A DNA stretch of 64,000 nucleotides from assembly GCA_035699085.1 (NCBI GenBank), contig DASSBG010000007.1, forward strand, positions 18,852 to 82,851. Reading direction: 5' to 3'. Both the position numbers and the translations under genes were made by a program. Positions 55,128 through 63,874 of the stretch are shown in pieces (position 1 is the stretch's first letter; every line of letters begins with the position of its first letter). The stretch comes from DASSBG01 sp035699085 (GTDB lineage Bacteria > Pseudomonadota > Gammaproteobacteria > Xanthomonadales > Rhodanobacteraceae). Under the pieces are notes generated by a model. That model saw only the letters and a program-made list of their open reading frames with translations, was not told the DNA's origin and ran no database searches.

Positions 55128-55889
55128 TCAAAGCTTGTAGCCGCGATGGATGGCGACAATGCCGGCATTGAGGTTGCGGACCTGCACATGCGACAGGCCG
55201 GCGCGTTCCATCATCGCCTTGAGGGTTTGCTGGTCCGGGTGCTTGCGGATGGATTCCGCAAGGTAGCGGTAGCTGGCGGCGTCGCCGGCCACCACCTGGC
55301 CCAGCCGCGGCAGCACCTGGAAGGAATGGAAGTCGTACAGCGGCTTGATCCACTGCTGGGTCGGCGCCGAAAACTCCAGCACCAGCGCACGGCCGCCCGG
55401 TAGCAGCACGCGCGCCATCTCGGCCAGCGCGGCGTCCTTGTCGGTGACGTTGCGCAGGCCGAAGGCCATGGTGACGGCGTCGAAGCTGGCGTCGGCGAAC
55501 GGCAGGGCTTCGGCGTTCATCTGCGCCCAGGCCAGGCCGGACACCAGCCCGCGATCGATCAGCCGGTCGCGGCCGATGCCCAGCATGGCGGCGTTGATGT
55601 CGCCGACCACGATCTGGCCGCGCGCGCCAACCACCGGCTTCAGCAGCGCCGCGATGTCGCCGGTACCGCCGGCCAGATCCAGCACACGGTCGCCGGCGCG
55701 AATGCCGCTGGTGGCGACGAACTGGCGCTTCCACAGCCGGTGCAGGCCGAACGACATCAGGTCGTTCATGCGGTCGTAGTTGCGCGCCACCGAGGTGAAC
55801 ACCTCGCCGACCAGCTTGCGCTTGTCGGCGACCGGCACCTCGCGGTAACCGAAGTGGGTGGTTTGGGTGGTGCGGTCCTGTTCGCTCAT
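55128..55889 (-). CDS. ubiE: Ubiquinone/menaquinone C-methyltransferase UbiE
   Basis: 253 residues. THFGYREVPVADKRKLVGEV is the UbiE start signature. The SAM motif is VLDLAGGTGDIAALL (~68-82), followed by PFADASFDAVTMAFGLRNVTD and LEFSAPTQQWIKPLYDFHSF. It methylates the benzoquinol ring carbon in ubiquinone synthesis. Here it is separate from ubiJ-ubiB (14.8-17.1 kb), unlike the ubiE-ubiJ-ubiB operon of E. coli. The ATG at 55889 has the usual spacing; upstream extension to 56027 runs through the repeat spacer. Confidence 0.95.
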   Translation of the reverse strand: MSEQDRTTQTTHFGYREVPVADKRKLVGEVFTSVARNYDRMNDLMSFGLHRLWKRQFVATSGIRAGDRVLDLAGGTGDIAALLKPVVGARGQIVVGDINAAMLGIGRDRLIDRGLVSGLAWAQMNAEALPFADASFDAVTMAFGLRNVTDKDAALAEMARVLLPGGRALVLEFSAPTQQWIKPLYDFHSFQVLPRLGQVVAGDAASYRYLAESIRKHPDQQTLKAMMERAGLSHVQVRNLNAGIVAIHRGYKL

Positions 55890-55916
55890 GGGCCCGATGG
55901 TAGCGCGTTGGGGATG

Positions 55917-56164
55917 AAGCGGGGGACCGGGATTCGCGGGACCCGGGACCCGGGAACCCGCAACAGCGGCGGCGCGGCGAGAATCCGTCATGGGCCGTGG
56001 CGCCATTCGGTGCAGGAAGGAAACCAAGACGAGCCGCTACGCCGACACTTCATCGCTCCTCGCACGATGCGCGGCCGGCTCTTGCCCGGAGCGAGACCGT
56101 TGGCCCAGCGTTTCTACGGGTCCCGGGTCCCGGATCCCGCACGCCAATCCCGAGTCCCGCGTCC
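55917..56164. repeat. GGGACC/GGGTCCC heptamer blocks flanking the ubiE upstream region
   Basis: GGGACCC-type units at 55922-55960 and CGGGTCC/CCCGAGT units at 56114-56164, mostly in 7-bp steps. Between them is ~150 nt with no supported gene. The blocks occupy the whole spacer between ubiE and the YgfB-like gene. Confidence 0.65.
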
Positions 56165-56168
56165 CGGC

Positions 56169-56849
56169 TCAGTTCACCCAGCGGCCCGCGCGGCGCCGCG
56201 GCGGCTTGCGGAAGGTGCTGGCCGAGGCGCTGCCGTCGGCCGTGCGCTCGCGCTCGGTCGGCGGCCGCACGCGCCAGTACTGCGCCAGCGTCGCCACCGC
56301 CGTCGGCAGCTGGCCGACGCAGGTCTCGTAATCGTCCGGCGACAGGTGTTCGAACTCGGCGTCGCTGGAGAACACGCCCTCTTCCAGCGCAAGCGCCATG
56401 ATCGGGCCGAGCATCTGCATCAGGTCCGGGTCTTCCAGCAGGCGCGTTTCCCACATGCCGGCGCGCAGGTCGATGCCGCGGCTGAAGCCTTCGCACCAGC
56501 CGCCCGCCGACAGCACCGGGCCATCGGCCTCGGGCGCAGCCTCGATCTCGCCAAGGATCGGCTCGTAATCGTCGACGCCAATCTCGGCCGGCACCGAATC
56601 GTTCAGCCGCGCCAGCAGGTCGAGGATGGTCTCACCCTCGGCCGCGTTGGCGAAGGGCTGGTGCAGCACCTCCGCCAGCCACTCGTCCGGCAGCGCCGGC
56701 TCGGGGCCGACCGCCAGCGCCGTCAGCAGGCCATGCACGCCGTCGAGCAGCAGGCCGTCGTTGCTTGCGTGCTCGCGCAGGAAAATGTCGAGCTGCTCCA
56801 GCTCGGCGTCGTCGAGGGGCGGTGGCGGCGTGATGTGGTCGAGGCTCAT
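56169..56849 (-). CDS. UPF0149 (YgfB/YecA)-family protein
   Basis: 226 residues. An acidic helical protein; the start ELEQLDIFLREHASNDGLLLDGVHGLLTALAVGP matches the YgfB/YecA pattern (L-x-G-x-x-T), and GGWCEGFSRGIDLRAGMW is the conserved WcxGF segment. The family is of uncertain function; YgfB in Pseudomonas affects gene expression. There is no C-terminal SEC-C zinc motif; the tail is basic (FRKPPRRRAGRWVN). It is the last gene of a five-gene chain; its start overlaps the xthA stop by 4 nt. Confidence 0.85.
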   Translation of the reverse strand: MSLDHITPPPPLDDAELEQLDIFLREHASNDGLLLDGVHGLLTALAVGPEPALPDEWLAEVLHQPFANAAEGETILDLLARLNDSVPAEIGVDDYEPILGEIEAAPEADGPVLSAGGWCEGFSRGIDLRAGMWETRLLEDPDLMQMLGPIMALALEEGVFSSDAEFEHLSPDDYETCVGQLPTAVATLAQYWRVRPPTERERTADGSASASTFRKPPRRRAGRWVN

Positions 56850-57619
56850 GCGGCGGGCTGCAACTCCAGCAGAACGGGGGTGTGGTCGGACGGCCGCTCC
56901 CAATCGCGCGGCTCGGCATCGATGGTGGCGCCAACGGCGGCCGATTTCAACGCGTCGCTTATCAGGATCAGGTCGATGCGCAGGCCCAGATTGCGGCGGA
57001 AGGCACCCTGGCGGTAGTCCCACCAGCTGAAGTGGCCACGGTCGGCGGTGAACAGGCGGAAGCTGTCGGTGAGGCCGAGGTCGAGAATCGCATTCAGCGC
57101 CGCGCGCTCCGGCGGCGAGCACAGGATGCGGTCATGCCAGGCCACCGGATCGTGCACGTCGCGGTCGTCGGGCGCGATGTTGAAGTCGCCCAGCACCACA
57201 AGCTTCGGGTGGCGTTTCAGCTCGGCTTCGAGGAAATCGCGCACCGCGGCCAGCCAGCGCAGCTTGTACTCGTATTTTTCGTGGCCGACGGTCTTGCCGT
57301 TGACCACGTAGAGGTCGACGATGCGCAGGTCACCGACGGTCGCCGCCAGGATCCGCCGTTGCGGGTCGTCCAGGCCGGCGATGTCGGTGACCACGTCGCG
57401 AGCTTCCTCCCGGCTGAGGATGGCTACGCCGTTGTAGGTCTTCTGTCCCGAGTACACGGCCTGGTAGCCGGCCGCCGCCAGCTCGTCGCGCGGGAAGGCC
57501 TCGTCGGTGACCTTGGTCTCCTGCAGCGCGACGATGTCGGGCTCGGCCTGTGCCAGCCATTGCTGCAGGTGCGGCAGGCGCACCTTCAGCGAATTGACGT
57601 TCCAGGAAGCGATTTTCAT
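56846..57619 (-). CDS. xthA: Exodeoxyribonuclease III
   Basis: 257 residues, slightly shorter than E. coli ExoIII. MKIASWNVNSLKVRLPHLQQ, LQETKVTDEAFP (catalytic Glu), VVNGKTVGHEKYEYKLRWL, LGDFNIAPDDRDVHDP (catalytic Asp/Asn) and the C-terminal SDHTPVLLEL (catalytic His) are all present. It is an AP endonuclease and 3'-5' exonuclease in base-excision repair. Its start overlaps the pseudouridine synthase stop, and its stop overlaps the YgfB-like start, by 4 nt each. Confidence 0.96.
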   Translation of the reverse strand: MKIASWNVNSLKVRLPHLQQWLAQAEPDIVALQETKVTDEAFPRDELAAAGYQAVYSGQKTYNGVAILSREEARDVVTDIAGLDDPQRRILAATVGDLRIVDLYVVNGKTVGHEKYEYKLRWLAAVRDFLEAELKRHPKLVVLGDFNIAPDDRDVHDPVAWHDRILCSPPERAALNAILDLGLTDSFRLFTADRGHFSWWDYRQGAFRRNLGLRIDLILISDALKSAAVGATIDAEPRDWERPSDHTPVLLELQPAA

Positions 57620-58359
57620 GGCCGCATTGTACGGCCTGTCGCTGTGGTGCCAGCCGGCGGTTCGGCGAACAGCTGTGCGCGGTCGGCATCGTCGAGCAGG
57701 CGCCAGGCGCCGGGCTCAAGGCCATCCAGCTGCAGGCCACCGATGGCCACGCGGTGCAGCGATTCGACGTGGTTGCCGACCGCCGCGAACATGCGCCGCA
57801 CCTGGTGGTAGCGGCCCTCGTGCAGCACCAGGCGTGCGCGGCGCGGCCCCAGCACCTGCAACTGCGCCGGCGCCAGCGGCGTCTCGTCCGACTTCAGCGT
57901 GAGGCTGCCACTGGCGAACAGCGCGGCCTCGTCGCCACGCAGGTCCTGCGCCAGCACCGCCTCGTAGAGCTTGGGCACGTGGGACCGTGGCGCCGTCAGG
58001 CGGTGCAGCAGCGCACCGTCGTCGGTCAGCAGCAGCAGGCCGGAGGTGTCGCGGTCCAGCCGGCCGACACTGGCGACCGGCGGCCGGCGGCGGGCGAAGC
58101 GCGGCGGCAGCAGGTCGTGGACCAGCGGCCCGGGGCCGGCATGCGAGCAGGTCACGCCGCCGGGTTTGTGCAGCATCAGCAGCATGCCTTGCGGCGGGTC
58201 CAGCGGCTGGCCGTCGAACCGGATGCGCGAGTGCGCGATGTCGCTGTCGGGGTGCAGCGGCACGCCCTGGTCGTCGTGCACTCGGCCGGCGCGCAGCGCC
58301 TGCGCCATCTCGCGGCGGCTGCCGTAGCCGAGATTGGCGAGCAGGCGCAGCAGTTTCAC
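57616..58359 (-). CDS. RsuA-family 16S rRNA pseudouridine synthase
   Basis: 247 residues, starting with GTG at 58359. An S4-like N-terminal domain (LLRLLANLGYGSRREMAQALRAGRV) is followed by the catalytic domain with VGRLDRDTSGLLLLTDDG (catalytic Asp in GRLDRDTSG). The later RYHQVRRMFAAVGNHVESLHR is the conserved C-terminal block. RsuA modifies U516 of 16S rRNA in E. coli; RluE/RluF-type targets are possible, so I give no symbol. The GTG start overlaps the methyltransferase stop by 4 nt (GTGA). Confidence 0.9.
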   Translation of the reverse strand: MKLLRLLANLGYGSRREMAQALRAGRVHDDQGVPLHPDSDIAHSRIRFDGQPLDPPQGMLLMLHKPGGVTCSHAGPGPLVHDLLPPRFARRRPPVASVGRLDRDTSGLLLLTDDGALLHRLTAPRSHVPKLYEAVLAQDLRGDEAALFASGSLTLKSDETPLAPAQLQVLGPRRARLVLHEGRYHQVRRMFAAVGNHVESLHRVAIGGLQLDGLEPGAWRLLDDADRAQLFAEPPAGTTATGRTMRP

Positions 58360-59408
58360 GCGCGAGCGCCGCGGGCGGCGAAGACCTTGTAGCCGTCCGC
58401 CGCCGCCAGCTCGCTCAGCTCGGCGAAGTGCGTGCGGAGCGTGACCTCGTACGGCAGGTGGCGGTTGGCAACCATGTAGAACGTGCCCGGCGGCTGCAGC
58501 GCGCGCGCCGCAGCGGTGATGAACGCCTGGCCGAGTTGCGGCGCATCGGCGCGGCCCTGGTGGAAGGGCGGGTTGCTGACGATGGCGTCGTAGCGGCGCG
58601 GCAGGCCCTCGGTCACGTCGTGCCAGAGGATCTCGACCGTGACGTCTGCCCCGTGCGTCGCACGCGCCCGCTGCAGGTTGCGCCGTGCCGGCTCCAGTGC
58701 ACGCGCCTGCGCCTCGTACAGGTCGATGGCCGTGACCTGCGGGCAACGTACCAGTACCTGCGCCGACAGGTAGCCGTAGCCGGCGCCGAGGTCGGCGACG
58801 CGGCCGGCCAGTGTCGGTGGCAGCTGCGCGGCCAGCAGCGCAGAAGCGCGGTCGACACGGTCCCAAGCGAACAGGCCGGGACGGCTGAGCCAGGCGCCGC
58901 CCTCGATCGGCTGCACCGCGTCGCGCGCCAGCCATGCCTCGAGCAGCGCTTCGTCGATCATGGCCGCGTCCGGCGAAACGCGGAAGACGCGGCACTTGTG
59001 CTTGGCGAGGTGGCGAGGCGGCCCGGCAAGGTGTGCAAGGTCGCCCTGCAGGGCGGAGGCGCCGCCGGTGTTGGCGACGCTGGCGACCAGCGTGCCGCCA
59101 GGCGCGAGGTGACGCAGCCCGCGCGCCAGCAGCGCACGGGCCTCGTCGCGCTGGCGCGGCGGCAGCACGCAGACCACCTCGAAGCGTTCGCCCTCGCGCG
59201 GCTGGCGCAGCTCCGCCCCCAGCCGCTCCAGCGCCTGCGCCTGCGGTCTGGCATCCTGCGTGCAGACCCACGACGGCCGCCAGTGCGCGCGCAGCGCCGG
59301 GCCGTCGCGGGCGCCGAGGAACAGCAGGCGGCCATCCGCCGGCCAGGCCACGTCGCCTTGTTCGAACGGCAGCCACAGCGCCGCCAACGGCGCGTCGGGC
59401 AGGTTCAT
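58356..59408 (-). CDS. rsmC: RsmC-like 16S rRNA (guanine) N2-methyltransferase
   Basis: 350 residues, two tandem Rossmann-type methyltransferase domains. The N-terminal domain (to ~160) is degenerate. The C-terminal one has the SAM motif VADLGAGYGYLSAQVLV (~205-221) and the catalytic NPPFHQG (~286-292). RsmC methylates G1207 of 16S rRNA; RlmG is the closest alternative, so the symbol is tentative. The start at 59408 overlaps the prlC stop by 4 nt. KHKCRVFRVS in the linker is typical of this subfamily. Confidence 0.85.
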   Translation of the reverse strand: MNLPDAPLAALWLPFEQGDVAWPADGRLLFLGARDGPALRAHWRPSWVCTQDARPQAQALERLGAELRQPREGERFEVVCVLPPRQRDEARALLARGLRHLAPGGTLVASVANTGGASALQGDLAHLAGPPRHLAKHKCRVFRVSPDAAMIDEALLEAWLARDAVQPIEGGAWLSRPGLFAWDRVDRASALLAAQLPPTLAGRVADLGAGYGYLSAQVLVRCPQVTAIDLYEAQARALEPARRNLQRARATHGADVTVEILWHDVTEGLPRRYDAIVSNPPFHQGRADAPQLGQAFITAAARALQPPGTFYMVANRHLPYEVTLRTHFAELSELAAADGYKVFAARGARA

Positions 59409-61450
59409 CCCGCCAGTCCGTAGCTTTTCAGCAGCGCCTCGGGCTGCGGCTCGCGGCCGCGGAAGGCGATGAAGCTCTCCAGCGCCGGCCGGCTGGCGCC
59501 GACGGACAGCACCTCGCGGCGGAAGCGTTCGCCGGTGGCGCGGTCGAGCACGCCCGCGGCTTCGAAGGCGGCGTAAGCGTCGGCCGACAGCACCTCGGCC
59601 CACAGGTAGCTGTAGTAGCCGGCCGCGTAGCCACCGGCGAAAACGTGGCCGAAGCTGTGGGCGAAGCGCTGCCAGGCCGGCGGGTGCAGCACGGCGACCT
59701 GTTTGCGCACCTGCTCCAGCGTCTCCATCACCCGCGCGCCGCGCGCCGGGTCGTAGTCCAGGTGCAGGCGGAAGTCGAACAGCGCGAACTCCAGCTGGCG
59801 CACCAGGAACAGGCCGGCGTGGAAGCAGCGCGTGGCCAGCAGCCGCTCGAACAGCGCCTGCGGCAGCGGCTCGCCGGTCTGGTAGTGGCGCGCGAACAGG
59901 TCCAGCGTTTCGCGCGTCCAGCAGAAATTCTCCATGAATTGGCTGGGCAGCTCGACCGCGTCCCATTCGACGCCGTCGATGCCGCCGATCGAGGGCAGGT
60001 CGATGGCCGTCAACAGGTGGTGCAGGCCGTGGCCGCACTCGTGGAACAGGGTGAGGACGTCGTCGTGGGTCAGCAACGCCGGCTTGCCGGCGGCGGGCGG
60101 CGCGAAGTTGCAGGTGAGGAAGGCCACCGGCAGCTGCAGGCGGCCGTCGTCGTTGAAGCGCGCGCGGCAGACGTCCATCCAGGCGCCGCCACGCTTGCCG
60201 TTGCGCGCGTACAGGTCGAGGTAGACGCCGGCGATCACGCGGCCGCCATCGTCGCGCACGTCGAAGTAGCGCACGTCGTGGTGCCAGGTGTCGACGTCGT
60301 CGCGGGCGCTGAACTCGATGCCGTAGAGGCGGCCGGCGACGCCGAACAGGCCCTGCAGAACCGCCGGCAGCGGGAACCACGGGCGCAGCTGCTCCTGGTC
60401 GAGCGCGTAGCGTTGCTGGCGCAGCTTCTCCGAGGCGAACGCGACGTCCCAGGCCTCCAGCGTGTCCAGGCCCAGCGTTTCGCGGGCGAAGCTGCGCAAC
60501 TCGGCCAGTTCGCGCTGCGCCACCGGTCGCGCGCGCTGCGCCAGATCCTCAAGGAATTCCAGCACCTGCCGCGGCGTGGCGGCCATCTTGGTCGCCAGCG
60601 ATTCCTCCGCGGCGTTGGCGAAGCCGAGCAACCGCGCGGCCTCGTGGCGCAGCGCCATGATGCGCTCGATGCGCTCGCTGTTGTCGAAGCGCCCGGCCTG
60701 CGGCCCCTGGTCGGAGGCGCGCGTCTGGTAGGCCCAATAGACGCGCTCGCGCAGGTCGCGATTGTCGGCGTAGGTGAGCACCGCGTGCACGCTGGGTTGC
60801 TTCAGCGTCACCAGGTAGCCATCCAGATCACGTTCGGCCGCCGCCTGCCGCAGCATGGCCAGGTCGGATTCGCGCACGCCGGCGAGGTCACTCTCGTCGG
60901 TGACGTGCTGCTGCCAGGCTTCGGTGGCGTCGAGCACTGCATTGGCGAAGCCGGTCCCCAGCCGCGACAGCTCCACGCCGATTTCGCGGAAACGTCTGCG
61001 CTGCGGTTCCTCCAGCGCCACGCCGGCGAGGCGGAAGTCGCGCAGCGCGTGCTCGACCAGCGCGCGCTGCGGGCGCGGCAGGGCGGCAAAGCCGGGCGCG
61101 TCGGCCACCGCCTGCACCGCCGCCTGCAGCGCGCGGTTCTGGCCCAGCTCGATGGCGTGGTCGGTGAGCTTCTCCTCGGCCGGCTCGTAGGCCGCGCGCA
61201 GCTCCGGGCTGTCGGCGACCGCGTGCAGGTGGCCGACCGGCGCCCAGGCCCGCGCCAGGCGCTGCTCGCAACGCTCCTGCGCCAGCATCACGTGCTCGAA
61301 GTCGCGCGGCGCATCGGCCGCGGTCACCGTGTCGATGGCAGCGCGGTAGTCGGCGAGGATGGCGTCTATGGCCGGGCCGATGTGCGCGGGCCGGATGGCG
61401 GAGAAAACCGGCAGCGCATCGTCGGCCAGCAGGGGGTTGTTCGCGGACAT
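59405..61450 (-). CDS. prlC: Oligopeptidase A (M3 family)
   Basis: 681 residues, the usual length. The zinc motif LFHECGHGLHHLL (HExxH) lies at about residues 466-478, with the third ligand Glu in LPSQFMENFCW. RARFNDDGRLQLPVAFLTCNF and GGYAAGYYSYLWAEVLSADAY are diagnostic M3 blocks. It degrades oligopeptides such as cleaved signal peptides in the cytoplasm. It is the first gene of a five-gene minus-strand chain; a divergent spacer of 87 nt separates it from the patatin gene. Confidence 0.95.
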   Translation of the reverse strand: MSANNPLLADDALPVFSAIRPAHIGPAIDAILADYRAAIDTVTAADAPRDFEHVMLAQERCEQRLARAWAPVGHLHAVADSPELRAAYEPAEEKLTDHAIELGQNRALQAAVQAVADAPGFAALPRPQRALVEHALRDFRLAGVALEEPQRRRFREIGVELSRLGTGFANAVLDATEAWQQHVTDESDLAGVRESDLAMLRQAAAERDLDGYLVTLKQPSVHAVLTYADNRDLRERVYWAYQTRASDQGPQAGRFDNSERIERIMALRHEAARLLGFANAAEESLATKMAATPRQVLEFLEDLAQRARPVAQRELAELRSFARETLGLDTLEAWDVAFASEKLRQQRYALDQEQLRPWFPLPAVLQGLFGVAGRLYGIEFSARDDVDTWHHDVRYFDVRDDGGRVIAGVYLDLYARNGKRGGAWMDVCRARFNDDGRLQLPVAFLTCNFAPPAAGKPALLTHDDVLTLFHECGHGLHHLLTAIDLPSIGGIDGVEWDAVELPSQFMENFCWTRETLDLFARHYQTGEPLPQALFERLLATRCFHAGLFLVRQLEFALFDFRLHLDYDPARGARVMETLEQVRKQVAVLHPPAWQRFAHSFGHVFAGGYAAGYYSYLWAEVLSADAYAAFEAAGVLDRATGERFRREVLSVGASRPALESFIAFRGREPQPEALLKSYGLAG

Positions 61451-61537
61451 GTCGCTTTGGCCTGTCGGCGGCGGTACAAGCCTGTCAGCGTGGCGCCGCG
61501 GACGCGCAAATTCAACCGCCGCGGCTTACCATGGCCC

Positions 61538-63262
61538 ATGGCCGTGGACATTGCCGAACTGCTGCGCCGCAATGCCGCCTTGCGCCATCTGGAGGACGGG
61601 GAGCTGGCGGCGGTGGCGGCGCGGATGCGCGAGCAGACCGTCCCCGGCGGGCAAACGCTGTTCGCGCCGGGCGAGGCGGCCGACACGCTCTACATCCTCA
61701 AGTCCGGTGCGCTGGGGTTGTTCCGCCCGCCGCACGCCGGCGGTCAGCCGCGCCTGGCCGGCATCATCAGCAGCGGCGAAATGGTCGGCGCGCTCGGCCT
61801 GCTGACCCGTGAGCGGCGGCTGTACCGGGTCGGCGCGCTGCGCGATTCGGTGGTGCTCAGCCTGTCGCGTGCGGCCTTCGTCGCCCTGGCAAGGCGCCAT
61901 CCCAACGCGATGCTGGCGGCGGTGCAGATTGCGCTGGAGCGGCTATTGCCGGGCGACGAGGAGGACGCGAAGTGGCAGCCGCGCAGCTTCGCCCTGTTGC
62001 CCTTCGACGGCGGGCTGCCGGCACGTGCAACCGCCGAGCGCCTGCGTGCGGCACTGGCGCCCTTCGGCGATTGCCTGGTGATCGACAGCGATCTCGGCCG
62101 CGGCCACGCGCCCGGCTGGTACGCGGAGCGCGAAGCCGCCGTGCATTTCGTCCTCTATGTCGACGACGGCGACGACCCGGCCTGGCGCGACCTCTGCCGC
62201 CGCCAGGCCGACGCGCTTTTGCTGCTGGCCGATGCCCGCGAGGCGTCCGTGCCCTGGCCGGACCGCGATCAGCTCGACGCGCACGCGGCGATGGAGCGCC
62301 CCCGGCACCTGCTGCTGCTGCAACCGGCCGACGCGATCATCGCCGGTGCCGCGCGGCGCTGGCGGGCCTCGCTGGAGTGCCGCGTGCAGCACCACCACCT
62401 GCGCGACGACGGCGACGTGGCACGGTTGGCGCGCCTGCTGGCCCGCCGCAGTCACGGGCTGGTGCTGTCCGGCGGCGGCGCCCGCGGCTTTGCCGCCATT
62501 GGCGTGATCCGCGCGCTGCGCCAGGCGGGGGTGGAATTCGACGCCGTCGGCGGCACCAGCATCGGCGCCATCGTCGGCGCCGGCGTCGCCTGCGCCTGGG
62601 ACGACGCACGCATCTACGCCGCCAACCGGCACGCCTTCGTCGACAACAACCCGCTGGCCGACTGGACCCTGCCACTGGTCGCCTTCAGCCGCGGCGGCCG
62701 CACCTGCGAACTGCTGCGCGAGGCCTTCGGCGAGCGCGACATCGAGGACCTGCCGCTGCCCTTCTTCTGCGTCTCCGCCAACCTCACCAAGGGGACGGCG
62801 CAGGTGCATCGTGAGGGCCCGCTGTGGTTGTGGCTGCGTGCCAGCAGCGCGGTGCCCGGCGTGCTGCCACCGGTGCTGCATGACGGCGACGTGTTCGTCG
62901 ACGGCGCGGTCATCAACAACCTGCCGACCGACATCATGGCCGATGACTCGCTGGCCGAGATCACCGCCTGCGACATCGACGCCGACGAGGTGCTGGAGGC
63001 AAGGATCGAAGGCCACGCGCTGCCCAACGTCTGGCGCCAATGGCAGCAGCGTGCACTGCGCCCGGACCTGCTGTCGATCCTGTGGCGCGCCGGCATGGTC
63101 AACGCCGAGGGCGCCACCGAACACCGGCGCGCGCTGGCGGACCGTTGCCTGGCGCCGCGTCTCGGGGGCATCGGCATGCTGGAATGGGGCGCCTACGACC
63201 ACGCGGTCGACACCGGCTACCGCTTTGCCTGCGAGGTGCTGGGGCTGACCCCGCGCACCTGA
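61538..63262 (+). CDS. Patatin-like phospholipase with N-terminal cyclic-nucleotide-binding domain (NTE/RssA type)
   Basis: 574 residues. Residues ~10-130 form a cyclic-nucleotide-binding (cNMP) fold (LFAPGEAADTLYILKSGALGLF and ISSGEMVGALGLLTRERRLYRVGALRDSVVLSLSRAAF). After a linker the patatin domain begins at ~308. It has the oxyanion GGGARG, nucleophile GTSIG (Ser ~338) and catalytic Asp in VFVDGAVINNLPTD. It is related to eukaryotic neuropathy target esterase and hydrolyses phospholipids. The cNMP arginine expected in the binding pocket is replaced (LLTRERRLYRVGAL), so cyclic-nucleotide binding is unproven. The ATG at 61538 is used; one at 61531 is out of frame. Confidence 0.9.
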   Translation: MAVDIAELLRRNAALRHLEDGELAAVAARMREQTVPGGQTLFAPGEAADTLYILKSGALGLFRPPHAGGQPRLAGIISSGEMVGALGLLTRERRLYRVGALRDSVVLSLSRAAFVALARRHPNAMLAAVQIALERLLPGDEEDAKWQPRSFALLPFDGGLPARATAERLRAALAPFGDCLVIDSDLGRGHAPGWYAEREAAVHFVLYVDDGDDPAWRDLCRRQADALLLLADAREASVPWPDRDQLDAHAAMERPRHLLLLQPADAIIAGAARRWRASLECRVQHHHLRDDGDVARLARLLARRSHGLVLSGGGARGFAAIGVIRALRQAGVEFDAVGGTSIGAIVGAGVACAWDDARIYAANRHAFVDNNPLADWTLPLVAFSRGGRTCELLREAFGERDIEDLPLPFFCVSANLTKGTAQVHREGPLWLWLRASSAVPGVLPPVLHDGDVFVDGAVINNLPTDIMADDSLAEITACDIDADEVLEARIEGHALPNVWRQWQQRALRPDLLSILWRAGMVNAEGATEHRRALADRCLAPRLGGIGMLEWGAYDHAVDTGYRFACEVLGLTPRT

Positions 63263-63270
63263 CGCGTCGC

Positions 63271-63276
63271 TAGAAT
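63271..63276 (+). promoter_or_regulatory. Candidate -10 box of the carbonic anhydrase gene
   Basis: TAGAAT lies 32 nt before the ATG at 63309, just after the patatin stop codon. No good -35 is visible at the required distance, so this is tentative. Confidence 0.35.
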
Positions 63277-63308
63277 GGATTGCCTGACGGCAAGGCGAGG
63301 ATGCGGCG

Positions 63309-63848
63309 ATGGCGGTGCGAGATTTTGCAGGCAGGCAGCCGGTGATGGGCGCGCGCGTCTACGTGGACCCCGCGGCCAGCGTGATCGGCGATGTCGAGCT
63401 GGGCGAGGACGTCTCGGTCTGGCCGGGCGCCAGCATCCGCGGCGACGTCCATCGCATCCGCGTGGGCGCGCGCAGCAACGTGCAGGACGGCAGCGTGCTG
63501 CATGTCACCCACGAGAGCCGCTACGGCCCCGGCTTCGCGTGCACGGTCGGCGCCGATGTCACCATCGGCCACGCCGCCGTGATCCACGCCTGCACCATCG
63601 AGGATGCCTGCCTGATCGGCATGCACGCGACGCTGCTCGACGGCGCGATCGTGCGCCGCCACGGCTTCGTCGGCGCCGGTGCGCTGCTGCCGCCGGGCAA
63701 GGTGGTCGGCGAGGGCGAACTCTGGCTGGGCAACCCCGCGCGCCGCGTGCGCGTACTGAGCGACGCCGAGATCGAGGCGCTGCATTACTCGGCGGCGCAC
63801 TACGTCGAGCTGAAGGATCGCTATCTCGCGGGCGAGACGAGTCGCTGA
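63309..63848 (+). CDS. Gamma-class carbonic anhydrase-like protein (YrdA type)
   Basis: 179 residues, a left-handed beta-helix of hexapeptide repeats. VIGDVELGEDVSVWPGASIRGDVHRIRVGARSNVQDGSVLHV is the diagnostic start, with the Arg-Gly-Asp and metal-binding His region (THESRYGP, then TIGHAAVIHACTIED). Three His ligands are present (VTHE, GHAA, IHAC), so a zinc or iron site is plausible. Many family members show little or no carbonic anhydrase activity. Probably cytoplasmic. The stop is followed directly by tandem repeats. Confidence 0.9.
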   Translation: MAVRDFAGRQPVMGARVYVDPAASVIGDVELGEDVSVWPGASIRGDVHRIRVGARSNVQDGSVLHVTHESRYGPGFACTVGADVTIGHAAVIHACTIEDACLIGMHATLLDGAIVRRHGFVGAGALLPPGKVVGEGELWLGNPARRVRVLSDAEIEALHYSAAHYVELKDRYLAGETSR

Positions 63849-63850
63849 GC

Positions 63851-63874
63851 GGCGGAGCGGCGGAGCGGCGGAGC
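63851..63874. repeat. GGCGGAGC octamer, three copies
   Basis: Three perfect GGCGGAGC units directly after the carbonic anhydrase stop codon. They run without gap into the GGTGAGT heptamer array and share the (G/A)GC/G composition. Confidence 0.8.
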
